Origin: Xanthostigma xanthostigma
Lineage: Eukaryota; Arthropoda; Insecta; Raphidioptera; Raphidiidae
Direction of reading: 5' to 3'
Assembly: GCA_963575645.1 (NCBI GenBank)
Contig: OY754464.1
Location: forward strand, 31,697,501 to 31,761,500
Length of the DNA: 64,000 bases
Shown here: piece by piece, positions 45,282 to 56,279 of the stretch
How the letters are laid out: each line of letters opens with the position of its first letter
How positions within the stretch are numbered: position 1 is the stretch's first letter
The notes under the pieces: generated by a model
What the model was told of the DNA's origin: nothing
Database searches by the model: none
Seen by the model: the letters and a program-made list of their open reading frames with translations, nothing else
Position numbers and translations under genes: made by a program

Positions 45282-45830
45282 TTTAATGTTAGATATGACT
45301 GGCCTACATGCGTTTTACCGATATTAAACTGTAAATACGCGATTATCTCATAAGAACTCATGTTAATTTCAATTTTTTTTTATTTTTTTAGTAGACCGTT
45401 CTGAAATTTTGGGCACTTATTGCAGATATTTTAAGAAATAAGTTGACAAAATTTCATTCATTTCTCGATGATTTGAGATACCCCTCATACATTTTGAAAG
45501 CGATTAAAAATTTAAATCTATACGAACGAAGTCATACCGCACTGTTCTTAGTACATATATAATAAATAAGTGCTTAGCGTTTATACTTTATTGGAGACTA
45601 AAGGGAAAAAATCGGCTCAAATGAAGTGGATGAAAAATCGATTTCAGGTTTTGTCCCAAACTGCAGACAGACGGAATTATGAATCAAATAAATCGTACAG
45701 AGAGACAAAACGTTTATTTATGCGATTGCGAAGACAGTCAGGATCTGACAATAGCATCGTTTTCATGGCTTATAACAAATCTGAGGCAGCACGAGAAATA
45801 TTGGGTGTTTCGAATTAATTTAACCAAGTA
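45282..45830. other. unassigned DNA with one doubtful open frame
   Basis: An 82-codon frame at 45570-45818 (+) starts with GTG, not ATG. The peptide is Lys/Arg-rich (KKSAQMKWMKNRFQVL, NKSYRETKRLFMRLRRQSG) and less low-complexity than most here. I do not recognise it. It could be a remnant of a transposon protein or of a host exon. Confidence 0.3.
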
Positions 45831-46108
45831 TACTGGCCGGTGCTAATGACGTCATGAATCGACGCCATACTGTTAATTCGTTCAGAAATATACATGGCCA
45901 GTGCGTTGACGTATTATTATTTTCCTCATCCACAGAAAGTAATTCTTTAATTTGTTGAGAAGACATTATGGCAAATAACAAATAATAAAATAAAAAATTC
46001 CACAAACTCTTATGTACACACGCCCGGTTAAATTTTTATGCACGTCACACCTGTCTCACCAGTACAATTATGGCGTCGGATTCATGACGTCATTAGCACT
46101 GGCCAGTC
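45831..46108. mobile_element. foldback/MITE with ~55-bp arms
   Basis: TACTGGCCGGTGCTAATGACG through TGAATCGACGCCATA faces TATGGCGTCGGATTCATGAC through CACTGGCCAGTCTA. The ~160-bp loop again contains CATGGCCAGTGCGTTGACG, a third partial copy of the end motif. Confidence 0.75.
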
Positions 46109-46401
46109 TACTGGGTTATATTTCGGAACACATCTATTATAAACTATCACGATATGTCAAAAATAACTCAGCAGCAGTTCGAAATGAAAGTGAGCAGAAC
46201 TACGGGTATAACTAGTATAGGATATTATTTTGTGTTATCAGCCCGTGTTAATTTTTATTCAAGTTTAAATATTTTCTCGACAAGTTTTTGAATTAAATAT
46301 TTGTTTTGTAAGACGTTTAAATAGCAAATAACTTGAGATATTAATAAAGGCAAATAACGTTAATGAACTAATTTCGTACAATTTGTCACATACTCGTGTA
46401 A

Positions 46402-46791
46402 TCTATATAAATAAAAATTAAATTCTGTTCGTTGAGAACGGCTGGACCGATTTGGTCATTTTTTTAAATGTTGAAAGAGTCTGAATAAGGTTTTAAGGGG
46501 AAAAAATTGGAAAAGTTGTCCGAAATTACTGTTGTCGCTGCTGAGCGAGGAGTAGCCCCCGTGAGGCAAGACTGTAATACGATGAAGCCGAAGGTTCCAC
46601 TACTGTAATACGCTTGTCGCTGCTCTGTTTCGTGTCAATCGCATGCGAAGGCGCGAATAACGGCCGTAATTAATTATTAACAACGCCCTACAAACGCGAC
46701 TATTATGCTATAAGAAAATATGATGCAGCATAATATGTCAGTCATTAATAGGCAATCTACAAATCCGAGCGAAGGCGGACCGGAACGCCAG
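46402..46791 (+). mobile_element. Helitron-like element
   Basis: Starts TCTATATAAATAAAAATTAA, followed by GTTCGTTGAGAACGGCTGGACCGATTTGG, and ends ATCTACAAATCCGAGCGAAGGCGGACCGG...CCAG before T, a decayed form of the CTAG-T end. The interior matches the fragment at 310-548. 390 bp, non-coding. Confidence 0.65.
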
Positions 46792-48660
46792 TATAAAATA
46801 AAATAGGTATAGAAAATACGTCATAAAATGCGAATTTAAATATTAGGTACATGAAAATATTCAAACAACGTTTTGTCACTATGAAATTAAAAATTTTAAT
46901 TGAATTTGTAACAGAAATGTACATTGAAATTGTCAGGAATAGTTAATGAAACAAAATTTTATTTAAAAATTAGGTATACATATATCTACCAGGTTAATGT
47001 AAAATATAATTTTGATTACAAAAAACTAATTTTACTCCACTTTTCATGCATTTTTAATGCTATTTGCATGCACTTTTAATCAGAACACGGACCTACAATA
47101 ATGGTAAAATAAATGTTAAAAATTCTACATAATTCAGTTAGCCGTTAATAAACATACCTATGTACGGTTTCAAAATAATCGGCAGTGACGTCATACTTAC
47201 ACTTCCATTAATTATGTTATTATTGTTATGTTTAAGGTTATTTCTTAATAGAAGATGAATCAAATTCTACAACTTAAAAAAATTGGAAATTTACTCACTC
47301 TTCAAACTGAAAATTTCATATATTTATGTAAAAAAAATAAGTTCTTTAGTATGGGTATTTACAATAAGAATATGCACAATGTGACAACACTACTTTGATC
47401 CTAACATTATTTCACTTAGATGAACCATCTGTACATAAGGAGAAGTTGTCACGTTTTGCTTAAATCTAATTTGAAAACAAATGCACTTGATAATGAATTA
47501 GAATACATTAATAAAAAGACAAGATGCTTTTAGATGAAAATATAAGAAAATACGGTGACTACTAATGAGTTAAATGGAGTGAACGAAAAGAGTACAACTC
47601 TTTGTCTGTTGCTTCTGGAAGGTAAGGAAAACATAGATGAAAAGAATGAACAATACCCGTGTATACTTAATAATGCGATGAAAAAATGCTGTAAAGCTTT
47701 TTTCATTATTTCCGTGTTTTGATTTGATTATGTAAAGAATCGTATAATTCAATTTTGAAACTCGGATTATGGGTGGGTTAGATGTGGATGCTATCGATGA
47801 GAAAACTTTTAAATTATACCATGAATAAAAATTACATTTCGCCCATTTCGAAGCGCGTACGACCGACGCGACGTTCCAATTTCATTGGTGAGAAAATATA
47901 AGATGAAAATATTGTCAACTACTTATATTGAATCATATATGTGGCCATAATGCAAAATCGTTTATGTAGAAATATTGGTTATTTTTATACAATATCAGTT
48001 CAGATAATTTTTTAACGGGAAATTTAAAAATGGAATATAAATTCTGGGTATATGGGTGTAATGTATGCAACAGTAAATTATCTTTGTTTTCCTTTTTTAT
48101 ATAGCTGTGTTTTATTTTTTTTGTAAATAATAATAAAATAAATGGTAAAATTCCCAGTAGTTTCATCAAAAAATCTTGAAAAATCGATTTTTTTTAAAAT
48201 GATAGGTGTACATGACCCCTTAAAATGCATGTTGGGAATTAATTTCATTCTTCCCAACTCCTAGCGCTATGTGGAAGAAGAAGCCGCTTCGAGACATTGA
48301 ACTAGTAGTGAATATCTTTTCAAAGTAAAACAAAGAAAAAAAAAGATAATTGTGTTATGTAAAGGCGGCATTAAATTGAAATAATAATTAATTATTAATT
48401 AGTATCTGTGGCCACTGATCACTGGAGGCAAAACAGTTTATGTTGATATTTTACCACGTTTTTATTAAGTCGCTTTTCATTGTCGGGCGAAACTTTGTAA
48501 TTGATTTTAAACTAACTTCCTGATGAGATGGAAACTTAAAAATTTTAACATAACTCATAGAAAATACTAAAATAAAGAAGAAAATAATAAAAGAAATAAA
48601 AATGATTTAATAAATACACATATAATTTATATTCTTACTTATTTACCGTTGTGAAGCACC
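46792..48660. other. unassigned AT-rich intergenic DNA
   Basis: No gene, tandem array or element ends recognised across about 1.9 kb. Confidence 0.5.
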
Positions 48661-49161
48661 TAATGCCTGCAGTACACATTCGCCGAGAGATACCGAGACT
48701 AAGTGAATGCGAATGCGTACTGGGAACGCTCGCCTGATCTCGTAGCGCACTGTCTCGCCTCGCCAGCGCTCCGTATAAAGTCGGTTTTTCTACCGCAAGT
48801 TAAAGGAACCGAGCGGCGAGTACTAGCACAGAATTTAAATGTACTTAAGTTGTCATATTTATTGGTTAAAGTGTAATTTTTAATGATAAAAAAAATTATG
48901 GCGGGCTGGACCAATGACACAGTCTTAGAACATTACCAAAATGAGCCTGATAAAGGATAAAAAAAAACAATGACGCGTGGCTCAGCAGCAACATAAACAA
49001 CGTCCAGAATCCAGATCCATTTAACTGCGCTGTTTAAATGGACAGTAAAGCCGAGCCACGCCGAGTGTGTACAGTGTACACAGACACATTCGTACACGCT
49101 CGCTTTACCTAATCTCTCGGCGAGCGCTCTCGGCGAATTTGTACTGCAACTGCAGGCATTA
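48661..49161. mobile_element. GC-richer MITE with CTGCAGGCATTA-type ends
   Basis: TAATGCCTGCAGTAC with ATTCGCCGAGAG (left) faces CTCTCGGCGAATTTGTACTGCAACTGCAGGCATTA (right). Beyond the first 12 bp the right end has CTGCAA inserted. Inner CGCTCGC/GCGAGCG motifs recur. The 500-bp interior has no transposase; a 73-codon minus frame spans it by chance. No clear target duplication. It ends six bases before a tRNA-like sequence. Confidence 0.7.
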
Positions 49162-49166
49162 CAATC

Positions 49167-49240
49167 ATAGTCATAGTTCAGTTGGTTAGAGCTTCGTGCT
49201 AATAACGCGAAGGTCGCGGGATCGATCCCCCATGTGCCTT
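49167..49240 (+). pseudogene. tRNA-Ile(AAT) pseudogene
   Basis: GTTCAGTTGGTTAGAGC, then TCGTG-CTAATAA-CGCGA (anticodon stem and loop with AAT), AGGTC, and GCGGG-ATCGATC-CCCCA match tRNA-Ile over D-arm, anticodon arm and T-arm at the canonical length of 74 nt. The acceptor strands ATAGTCA and TGTGCCT hardly pair, the T-loop starts ATC instead of TTC, and no T-run terminator follows at once. A dead gene or a SINE head rather than a working tRNA. Confidence 0.75.
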
Positions 49241-49344
49241 ATATTATGTTTTTACGATGTATTTTGTTTTTGCGACGTTTTTATTGACTAAACAGAAGAA
49301 AATAATAAAATAAAAAAAAATTTAATATACTTATCACTAAAAAA

Positions 49345-49709
49345 CATAAAATATTTTTTTTTTATTTGTAGGATTTGATACAAAAAACGTGGGGCGCATT
49401 ATTCGTTTATCTTATAAATAGATTTTGTCATTAATTTTTCATTATTTTTGAATCTTTCAAACTTTCAATTGCGTACAATCGATTAGTAAATAAATAACTT
49501 AAGAAGAAGATCCAAATCCGGATCGAAACGTCATCCTGTGTTATATTGATTTGTATTTTTATTATTTTTTGTCAATATATATGGTCTGAGAAAAATTGGT
49601 CGACAATTTTATTTTGAATAGATTTTTTCATTGATAGCTACTCTCCAGACTGTAGCATGCGCCCCACGTTTTTCGTTTCAAATCCTACATTAAAAAAATT
49701 ATTTTATAC
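49345..49709. mobile_element. TIR element with ~55-bp inverted ends
   Basis: Left TGTAGGATTTGATACAAAAA with CGTGGGGCGCAT (49367-49398) faces ATGCGCCCCACGTTTTTCG with TTTCAAATCCTACA (49659-49694), with AT-rich pairing continuing outward. Interior about 250 bp, non-coding. Confidence 0.7.
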
Positions 49710-50226
49710 TTTATAGTTCGTTTTAAAAACGTAGTATACTAAAAAAATGTTAATTTTATTATTTATGATAACTTAAGGATTATGACGACTTACTGATCCT
49801 AATTCTCTATTAACAAAATAATATCAAGATATATAATTTTGTCATGTGGGCACAGATATAAAACATTTGTCATTATTTCAAACTATGTTTTCTTAATTTC
49901 TAAACTGTGTCCACCGTAAACATAACAGTATCCACCGTGGACATAACCAAATTTCTCCCTAATTTTTTTAAAGATGCGCAGCCGTTTTTGTATTTTGCGC
50001 CACAATAAGCTTGTCACCATTTTTTTGAAATTTCATTTTAAGAAATGATTGCGTCTAAAAATGGCAAAAATCGTTTCTTGTGTGTGTGTTGGTGTGTGTG
50101 GTTCATAAAAATTAGAAAAAATTAGAGGGAAAGTTGTTTATAAGTCACAGTGGACAATTAATTGTATAATATGTCTTATGGAAGTAGTGCTAATGACCTT
50201 GGCAGTAGAAGTACATTTTTTTTCCT
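49710..50226. other. unassigned AT-rich intergenic DNA
   Basis: A short direct repeat (CCACCGTRRACATAAC) at about 49911 and 49933. No gene. Confidence 0.45.
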
Positions 50227-51068
50227 TATATAAAAAAAATTGGTTGTCTGTAAAGTCGGTTTACAGACGATAGTTTTACGTGATAACGTATTCCGCTCGA
50301 ATATCATATTTATAATAATACATAACCTAAATTTTAGTAGCTGTCAAACTATAGATATATAGATGTAGATAAAATTCTATTACTACAAAAAAAGGCCATA
50401 AGGTGTATTTCGGGTGCTAATTATGATGCTCATTGTAAACCGCTGTTTACTGAATTACGAATTATGACTGTCTTTAACTTGTATATCTTTAACGTGTTGT
50501 GTTACTTTAAAGCAAATATTGATAATTTACCAACCGGTGCCGATCACCATAACTATGACACCAGAAGCAAAAATGAAGTTCTTGTGATGTATCACCGCTT
50601 AAAAATTTGTCAACAAAGCCCAGACTTTATGGGACATAAACTTTTTACCCTTTTACCGGAGAAAATAAAAGGACTTTCTTTTAAATATTTCAAAAAATTC
50701 ACAAAGCAATTTTTGATCTTAGAACCATTTTATAGTTTTGACGAATATTATATGTGCAATATGACACAAAGTTTTAAAAAAATATATCCAAATTTACTGT
50801 AATTCTGTATCATTTATATATTTTGTATCACTTTTTTATTGACAATGTCTGTACAATTTTAATTGTGTTTCTGACTAATAAAGTTTGAATTGAATTGAAT
50901 TGAATATATTTTTACCGACTCTCTATCGCTTATACTGCGCTCTCGCTTGCACGCACAGGGTCAGGCGGAACGCTACACTTTGCGGAACGCTACACTTTTC
51001 GGAACGTTACACTTTTTCGTGCATGCAGCAGGTGTTTCATCAATTTATAAGACGTTATCACGTCAAAA
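50227..51068 (+). mobile_element. family M MITE split by a LINE insertion
   Basis: Left part 50227-50350 (TTGGTTGTCTGTAAAGTCGG to GTAGCTGTCAAACT) and right part about 50930-51068 (TACTGCGCTCTCGCTTGCAC to ACGTTATCACGTCAAAA) are collinear with the uninterrupted copy at 13024-13248. The LINE between them is therefore a later insertion. The right part has its own expansion of a GCGGAACGCTACACTT unit (two to three copies). Confidence 0.8.
50351..50906 (+). mobile_element. 5'-truncated LINE: reverse-transcriptase C-terminus and 3' tail
   Basis: An uninterrupted frame runs from about 50350 to the stop at 50802: ILLLQKKAIRCISGANYD, PLFTELRIM, HNYDTRSKNE, FMGHKLFTLLPEKIKGL and FKKFTKQFLI. This is the usual C-terminal region after the reverse transcriptase of CR1/Jockey-type LINEs. 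A short 3' UTR with AATAAAG follows, then GAATTGAATTGAATTGAA, a 3' microsatellite tail of the CR1/L2/Rex kind. Only about 150 codons survive, but without stops, so the insertion is fairly young. It sits inside a family M MITE. Confidence 0.85.
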
Positions 51069-52968
51069 AATATCAGTCAGATTTAAATAAAATGCTTGTT
51101 ACGTATTGTGTCACTTCACTGTGTGTTCGCCTTTAAATAGTATTTTATTTTTAATCGTGAACGATTGACATATTATGTAAAAACTAATAAGTACCTATAT
51201 TATATAGGTATTGTTTAAGTTTTCAGAAACTCACATTTAAGCTACTTATTGGGAAAACCGGATACCTCTATATTTGTAATGTACTACATACAAATTTTAC
51301 TTGTGGACTTTCTCACAGGTAATAAGCTTAGATTTTGATTCTCAAACTTCAGTCACAAGTCATAACAACTTGTCGCCTTACCATATTATGCTTTAACTTA
51401 CATTTCTCAAATATAAAACATAGGTATATTGTCAATCGTAAAGAAGCACAATAAATATTGTTTCATTAGAATATCCCACGAATAATTTTTTATTTTTATT
51501 CTTCTAATTTTTCCTATAGTAGGTACCCTTTATGTAAAAAAAGATCAGTGTCTACATAAAAGCACGCTTAAAATAATACAGTAGTCACATAAAGCTTATC
51601 GTGGAAAGTTTGATTAATTTTCTTGCTTCGAAAAACAGTTGCTATTTATATTTTTTACGTAAATAAAGAATCGATATTTAAACAAACAAACCTAAGTTAA
51701 ATAAGCAATAAGAGGCAGTATATAACTCAATATCGGTCTAAAAGAACGCATATATACCTAAATTCGGAATTAATAATAAATTTTAGCTTATAATAAATTG
51801 TCCAAATCTTTGATTAACGTCTGATTAGAACTCTTCAATAAATAAAATTATCGACCAATTTTTCAGACAATTAGCTATATAATTATACTTAATTTAATAA
51901 TATTAACGTTTCGGTCCTGATTTGGACCTTCTTCAGAATTGACCTAAAAAATATAAAAATTAATTAACAATCAGTTTGTAATAAAGTTCGCTTTAAGCTT
52001 TTTTCATAATATCGAAATATAATTATCTGAAAATTTGGTCGATCATTTTATTTATTGTATAATAAATTGTGTTAGGTATGAGAGCATAAAATTGGTTATT
52101 TCGAACGTGGGTGAAGTTTGCCGCCAGAGCGCAGCGAGAACGGAAATAATCCCGGTCGCACCCGAGCAACATATCGTAATTTTTGTAATAAATGCACTTG
52201 CAAGAATAAGATTAAATAACTCTTACATAACCACCGTAAGTGGATTGTAGGTTAGGCGAAATATCAGGTGCAGTTCAAAACCATCTCATAGGACGTCGCC
52301 ACTTTCGACTCAAAAGGAATTTGCCGAGTGACAAAAACATTACTTCATGCCCGACTTCTATTTTACGTCGGTGGTATGAGCAAGATAATTTTGATCGCCA
52401 GAAACAAATATGTAGTGACTAGTGATGCACTTTAATTGTATCATACTTTAATCGCAAAAGGGCTGGTTTATTTTGATCTTTTCGTAAACGCATAAAAACA
52501 AGATCATAAATAATGTTTCTAAATGAGAATCCAATTCGTAAGTTTTCCTTATTGAGTCGACTGATACGGAGAGAAAATTTTACAAATTGAAAAATGTGAA
52601 AAAAAAATCAGGTACCAATTTACTGAACACTAAGTAAGACTCAAACACGGAAACCCCTTTTGAAAGTATAATCACGTCAATTGCAGTTAATTATTTCTCA
52701 GAAGGTAAAATTGAACTATCCGAATCGATTCTAAACAATTTTAGTTAATTCGCCATAATTACCGGTCTTATTCTTTCAGATCGATTTATCAGAGAAAATG
52801 TTCTTTTATTTAACACTCGACTTGAGTATTTTTTTCTATTAGAACTTACGATTAAAACAGCTCTACAAACAAGTAAATACTTAGTTGTTCACAGGTTAAA
52901 ATGTATCATGCAAATCATATTTTGGAGTATTCAAATACATGTTATAGACTATAGAGACTCCACTGAAC
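51069..52968. other. unassigned DNA with one doubtful frame at 52240-52422
   Basis: The + frame at 52240-52422 (60 codons, non-ATG start) contains GRRHFRLKRNLPSDKN and CPTSILRRWYEQDNFDRQKQ. The layout faintly recalls the Cys-rich C-terminal linker of piggyBac-like transposases, but the cysteines needed are not there, so I do not assign it. Elsewhere AT-rich with no ends recognised. Confidence 0.3.
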
Positions 52969-53658
52969 CAGGGCCGTCAAGTGGGTTTGCAAAACGTGCA
53001 CTGCGCGCGGGCGGCAAGTGAACATAGGGTTACCAAACACAAAAATAGAAAAGCCGGACCCGGCATTATATTTAGCCGAATATTTAGCTTTAAAAGCCGG
53101 ACTACCTTTTCAAAAAAAAAAAAATTTGACTAGGTATTTTTAATTGTTTTATACTAATTAATAACAGTTTTATCACAAAATTAGCCGGACATTATCACTT
53201 AACACAACCAATTAACAGCGAAATTCTATTAAATAACAAAATACAAGACAACAAACACAAATAGCCATCTTCTCATTCTTCTGGTAGGAAAAACAAAAAG
53301 GTTTAAAAATTAATATAATAGCTACATAATGCTATTTGGCTTTTCAATTGGGGAAATTATAAAATCTTTAAACATTTCAAAAAAATAACAAAATTCCATA
53401 AGTAGGTATGAATATTGGGAATTTACTTTATCACAAACGCCATTTCCCTTGAAATTTCAAAAATCCGGACTTGTAAATATTTGGTCAGACGCGACCGTAA
53501 AAAGCCAAGCATGTCCGGTTAAAGCAGAACGCCTGGCAGCCGTACGTGAACATCAATATCGACTTATTAAATGAAATTGTGAAAATAGAAGACATAGATA
53601 CATGAGGCAACAAATACAAGATTGCAAATGGGCGCATAGATGACTAGCGGCGGGCCTG
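52969..53658. mobile_element. putative hAT-like element hosting a second one
   Basis: CAGGGCCGTCAAG at 52969 and GCGGGCCTG ending at 53658 are short inverted ends of the CAGGGCC type, also seen at 36740. Flanks CACTGAAC and ACTGTAAC are similar but offset by one base. Most of the interior is the nested element at 53026-53545. Confidence 0.45.
53026..53545. mobile_element. nested hAT-like element with 8-bp target duplication
   Basis: Flanked by GTGAACAT on both sides (53018-53025 and 53546-53553). The ends, AGGGTTACCAAAC and, from the right, GTACGGCTGCCAGGC, match at about 9 of 15 positions. Subterminal GCCGGAC/GTCCGG motifs occur near both ends (53050-53100 and 53465-53520), as binding sites for a hAT transposase often do. 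520 bp, non-coding. Confidence 0.7.
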
Positions 53659-54110
53659 ACTGTAACGGTGTGAGTGTTGAAATTTACGAGAATTTTTAAA
53701 ACATATCAGAATCAATCAACTTTATAACGTTATAATGCGGCTTTAAAATATGAAGTTATTGGAAACGTTACAATAAAATATATTATATTGGCAAAGAGAA
53801 GGAGCAACACAGAAAAAGACCGACGACGGAACGAGTCGACGGAGTCCAGTAAATTGGCTGACCAGCTGTTGAGATATGTATCACGTGTTCCAATTCTGCA
53901 TCCGATCCAATTCTACTCTCTGTTACATAAATATAGAAACAAAGTTGTTCCGAGAACAAGATTATATAAGTACTGACCGATGGTTGCTGCATAATGTTAG
54001 CATTTGATTAGTAAATAGCAACTTGAAGATGTATAGTATTATTTATAAAAGCATAATGCTAACTTTATAAAATTGCATGATAATAATAGTAATTAGGTGA
54101 TGTTATTATG
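53659..54110. other. unassigned DNA
   Basis: A GC-richer stretch at 53788-53976 gives overlapping open frames on both strands (62 and 69 codons); neither resembles a known protein. Confidence 0.4.
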
Positions 54111-54737
54111 TTACCATTCCAACCCACAGGTGGGAAATGGTACTAGTTTAAGTCAAAATTCACTTTTCAAAATTGTACAATATTTTTTCGTTTTAAGGTT
54201 CTCCGAATTCAAAAAACTTATTTTTGGAAAAACTCTATGCGCCTGTTTGTCTATTGGTCTGTTAGCCTGTCTCCGATATAGGTCAAACGGATTGAAACCA
54301 AATTTTGAGAGGATGTTTGGTATGCAAAAAAAAGATCCCTATTGTTTTTGAGAAAAATCGACGCATGCGCAGAAGAGATATATGCTATAACGTTGTTTTT
54401 TATATAATAATGGTATACTTTTCATAACGGCTTATTATTCTATTTATTTTTTTATAAAGTTTCGTTATATTTTTTTTTCTGAACTTTATAGTTTTGGAAA
54501 TATTTTGAAAATAAAAAAATCACCTGTTCTTTTGTTTTATAGATCTGTCAGAAATAACTAATAAACAATGAGAAAGATTTAATAAATACTTGCAATATTA
54601 TATACGAAATCAATCTGAAGAAATCCAATTGCAGTATAATTATTTTACTGAACTAGTGAAAGCATAATAATATTAAACGAATATTATCGTCATAATATTT
54701 TTTTTTTTAGAAGGCTTATATATAAGAAAAATTTAAA

Positions 54738-54813
54738 TGTCACTGTCGGGACTTGAACCCGAAACAACCAATTTCGCGTTGGCTGAGTTGCATTACTCTA
54801 CAGTGCCCACGAC
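54738..54813 (-). repeat. tRNA-like sequence, left arm of the palindrome
   Basis: Mirror copy of the tRNA-like sequence at 55146-55221, differing in one base near the anticodon arm (TTGG here, TTGT there). In this arm the GCCAA/TTGGT anticodon stem is fully paired. Confidence 0.7.
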
Positions 54814-55145
54814 AGTTAAGTCATGATTTCTCTTATATATAACACAATGCACCGCAGAATCCACTACCTGCGAGAGCTAATAATTTTAATAACAACACTA
54901 CAAGAGTGTTGACTTTCTCTAATTAGCCGGACATGCTGATGTAACTAATAAACAATGAGAAAGATTTAATAAATACTTGCAAGTATTTATTAAATCTTTC
55001 TCATTGTTTATTAGTTACATCAGCATGTCCGGCTAATTAGAGAAAGTCAACACTCTTGTAGTGTTGTTATTAAAATTATTAGCTCTCGCAGGTAGTGGAT
55101 TCTGCGGTGCATTGTGTTATATATAAGAGAAATCATGACTTAACT

Positions 55146-55221
55146 GTCGTGGGCACTGTAGAGTAATGCAACTCAGCCAACGCGAAATTGTTTGTTTCGG
55201 GTTCAAGTCCCGACAGTGACA
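55146..55221 (+). repeat. tRNA-like sequence, right arm of the palindrome
   Basis: A perfect T-arm (TCGGG-TTCAAGT-CCCGA) gives a consensus B box. An acceptor of GTCGTGG with CAGTGAC pairs at six of seven positions counting wobbles. A GCCAA-CGCGAAA-TTGGT anticodon arm would show CGA (Ser). The long variable arm of a real tRNA-Ser is missing and the D-arm is irregular, so I call it a tRNA-derived head, not a tRNA gene. Confidence 0.65.
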
Positions 55222-55612
55222 TTTAAATTTTTCTTATATATAAGCCTTCTAAAAAAAAAAATATTATGACGATAATATTCGTTTAATATTATTATGCTTT
55301 CACTATTTCAGTGAAATAATTATACTGCAATTGGATTTCTTCAGATTGATTTCGTATGTCAGAAATAAACTAGTTAAGCATGCTTTGATTAATTTTTACA
55401 TGACGAGGAACATAATATTATGTAGGTAACCATGGCAACGAATAGCAAATGTCATATTGAATACTAGCCATTACCCGCGTCACATCATACGATATCAGAA
55501 ATTTTATTTTCTTAATATCAAATGTCAACATTTTGAAGTTGGAATGGCCCCGTCTTGAATATTTCAAAAACTCTTTTTGAGAAATTCCATCTAATACGAC
55601 GGACTAAAAAAG

Positions 55613-56158
55613 CGACCTAATGCGAGTTTGAAAAGCGTACAGTGGGTTCCGTACCATTTTTTTTTTCGTTTTTTTGAATCGGATAAAGCATAGGTACAGA
55701 TATTATTATACCAAGAGACAGACAAGATATAAGCGTATCGAATAATATTATGATTGTAAAATTAATTTATAGAAATCTATAAGACCTAAGATTGCTGGCA
55801 GAGGTTTCTTGTAAACTTTAAGTAAGACTACTCTATAATTTTTTAAATAATAGGAGAGATTTCTAACATCCTATTTATGAAAAAAAAATATTTTTGTATT
55901 GCTCATACCAAGCCTTTTTAAACTCCAATGGTATACCTAATATAAAAATAATTTGCTTCCACTTTTATTTCTTTTTTCATCTATTTTAAAGTGTTAGCTA
56001 GTGCAAAATAGGAGGGCTCATAAGTATAACACGTATTTCTGTTAAGTGTGTACGTCGCAATTTCTGACAAAATCGGTTGTGACAGACAGATGGACAAGCG
56101 AGTGATATTATAAGGGAACCATATTTTTTTTCGTATTTGAGGTACGGAACTCTAAAAA
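55613..56158. mobile_element. GTTCCGTACC-ended repeat
   Basis: Begins with a diverged GTGCGAGTTTGAAAAGCG head and TGGGTTCCGTACC. It ends GAGGTACGGAACTCTAAAAA, so the ends are inverted. The inner right side has GACAGACAGATGGACAAGCG, typical of this common insect repeat. Its head is also seen at 28440 and 30173. Confidence 0.55.
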
Positions 56159-56279
56159 GAGTATGTATAGCTAATTAGATAAAAGACACTATGTTCTTAA
56201 ACTACACACTATAAAAGTAAAACTGGTTACGCACAGGCAAACGCACGCACACACAGAATTTTTTTTTATAAAACTTTGC

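Larger units (their letters stand above)
54558..55357. mobile_element. palindromic tRNA-like element with 12-bp target duplication
   Basis: TGTCAGAAATAA flanks it on both sides (54546-54557 and 55358-55369). The core is an inverted dimer, arms 54603-54979 and 54980-55357, meeting with no spacer at TTG|CAA. Only a few mismatches separate the arms (for example one G/T in the tRNA-like part). To the left of the dimer, 54558-54595 repeats the last 38 bases of the left arm. Each arm carries a 76-nt tRNA-like sequence. The long direct duplication suggests reverse transcription into a nick rather than a cut-and-paste transposase. Confidence 0.85.
54111..55550 (+). mobile_element. family W copy interrupted by a palindromic insertion
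   Basis: TTACCATTCCAACCCACAGG at 54111 and GAAGTTGGAATGG at 55535 are the W ends. The outer parts (54111-54557 and 55358-55550) are collinear with W copy 1 read in reverse: AGAAGAGATATATGCTATAACG, CATGCTTTGATTAATTTTTACATG, GGTAACCATGGCAACGAATAGC, ATACTAGCCATTACCCGCGTCAC. Removing the insertion restores a continuous W alignment. Confidence 0.75.

Noticed and set aside
45570-45818. 82-codon Lys/Arg-rich frame as a transposase piece
   Set aside because: GTG start, no catalytic or zinc-binding motif, no repeat context.
49167-49240. Functional tRNA-Ile gene
   Set aside because: The acceptor stem does not pair and the T-loop is mutated.
52240-52422. piggyBac transposase C-terminal fragment
   Set aside because: The required cysteine pattern is absent. 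Resemblance is limited to a few basic and Pro-containing positions.
55146-55221. Functional tRNA-Ser(CGA) gene
   Set aside because: T-arm and anticodon arm are good, but the long variable arm of tRNA-Ser is missing, the D-arm is irregular and it lies inside a repeated palindrome.
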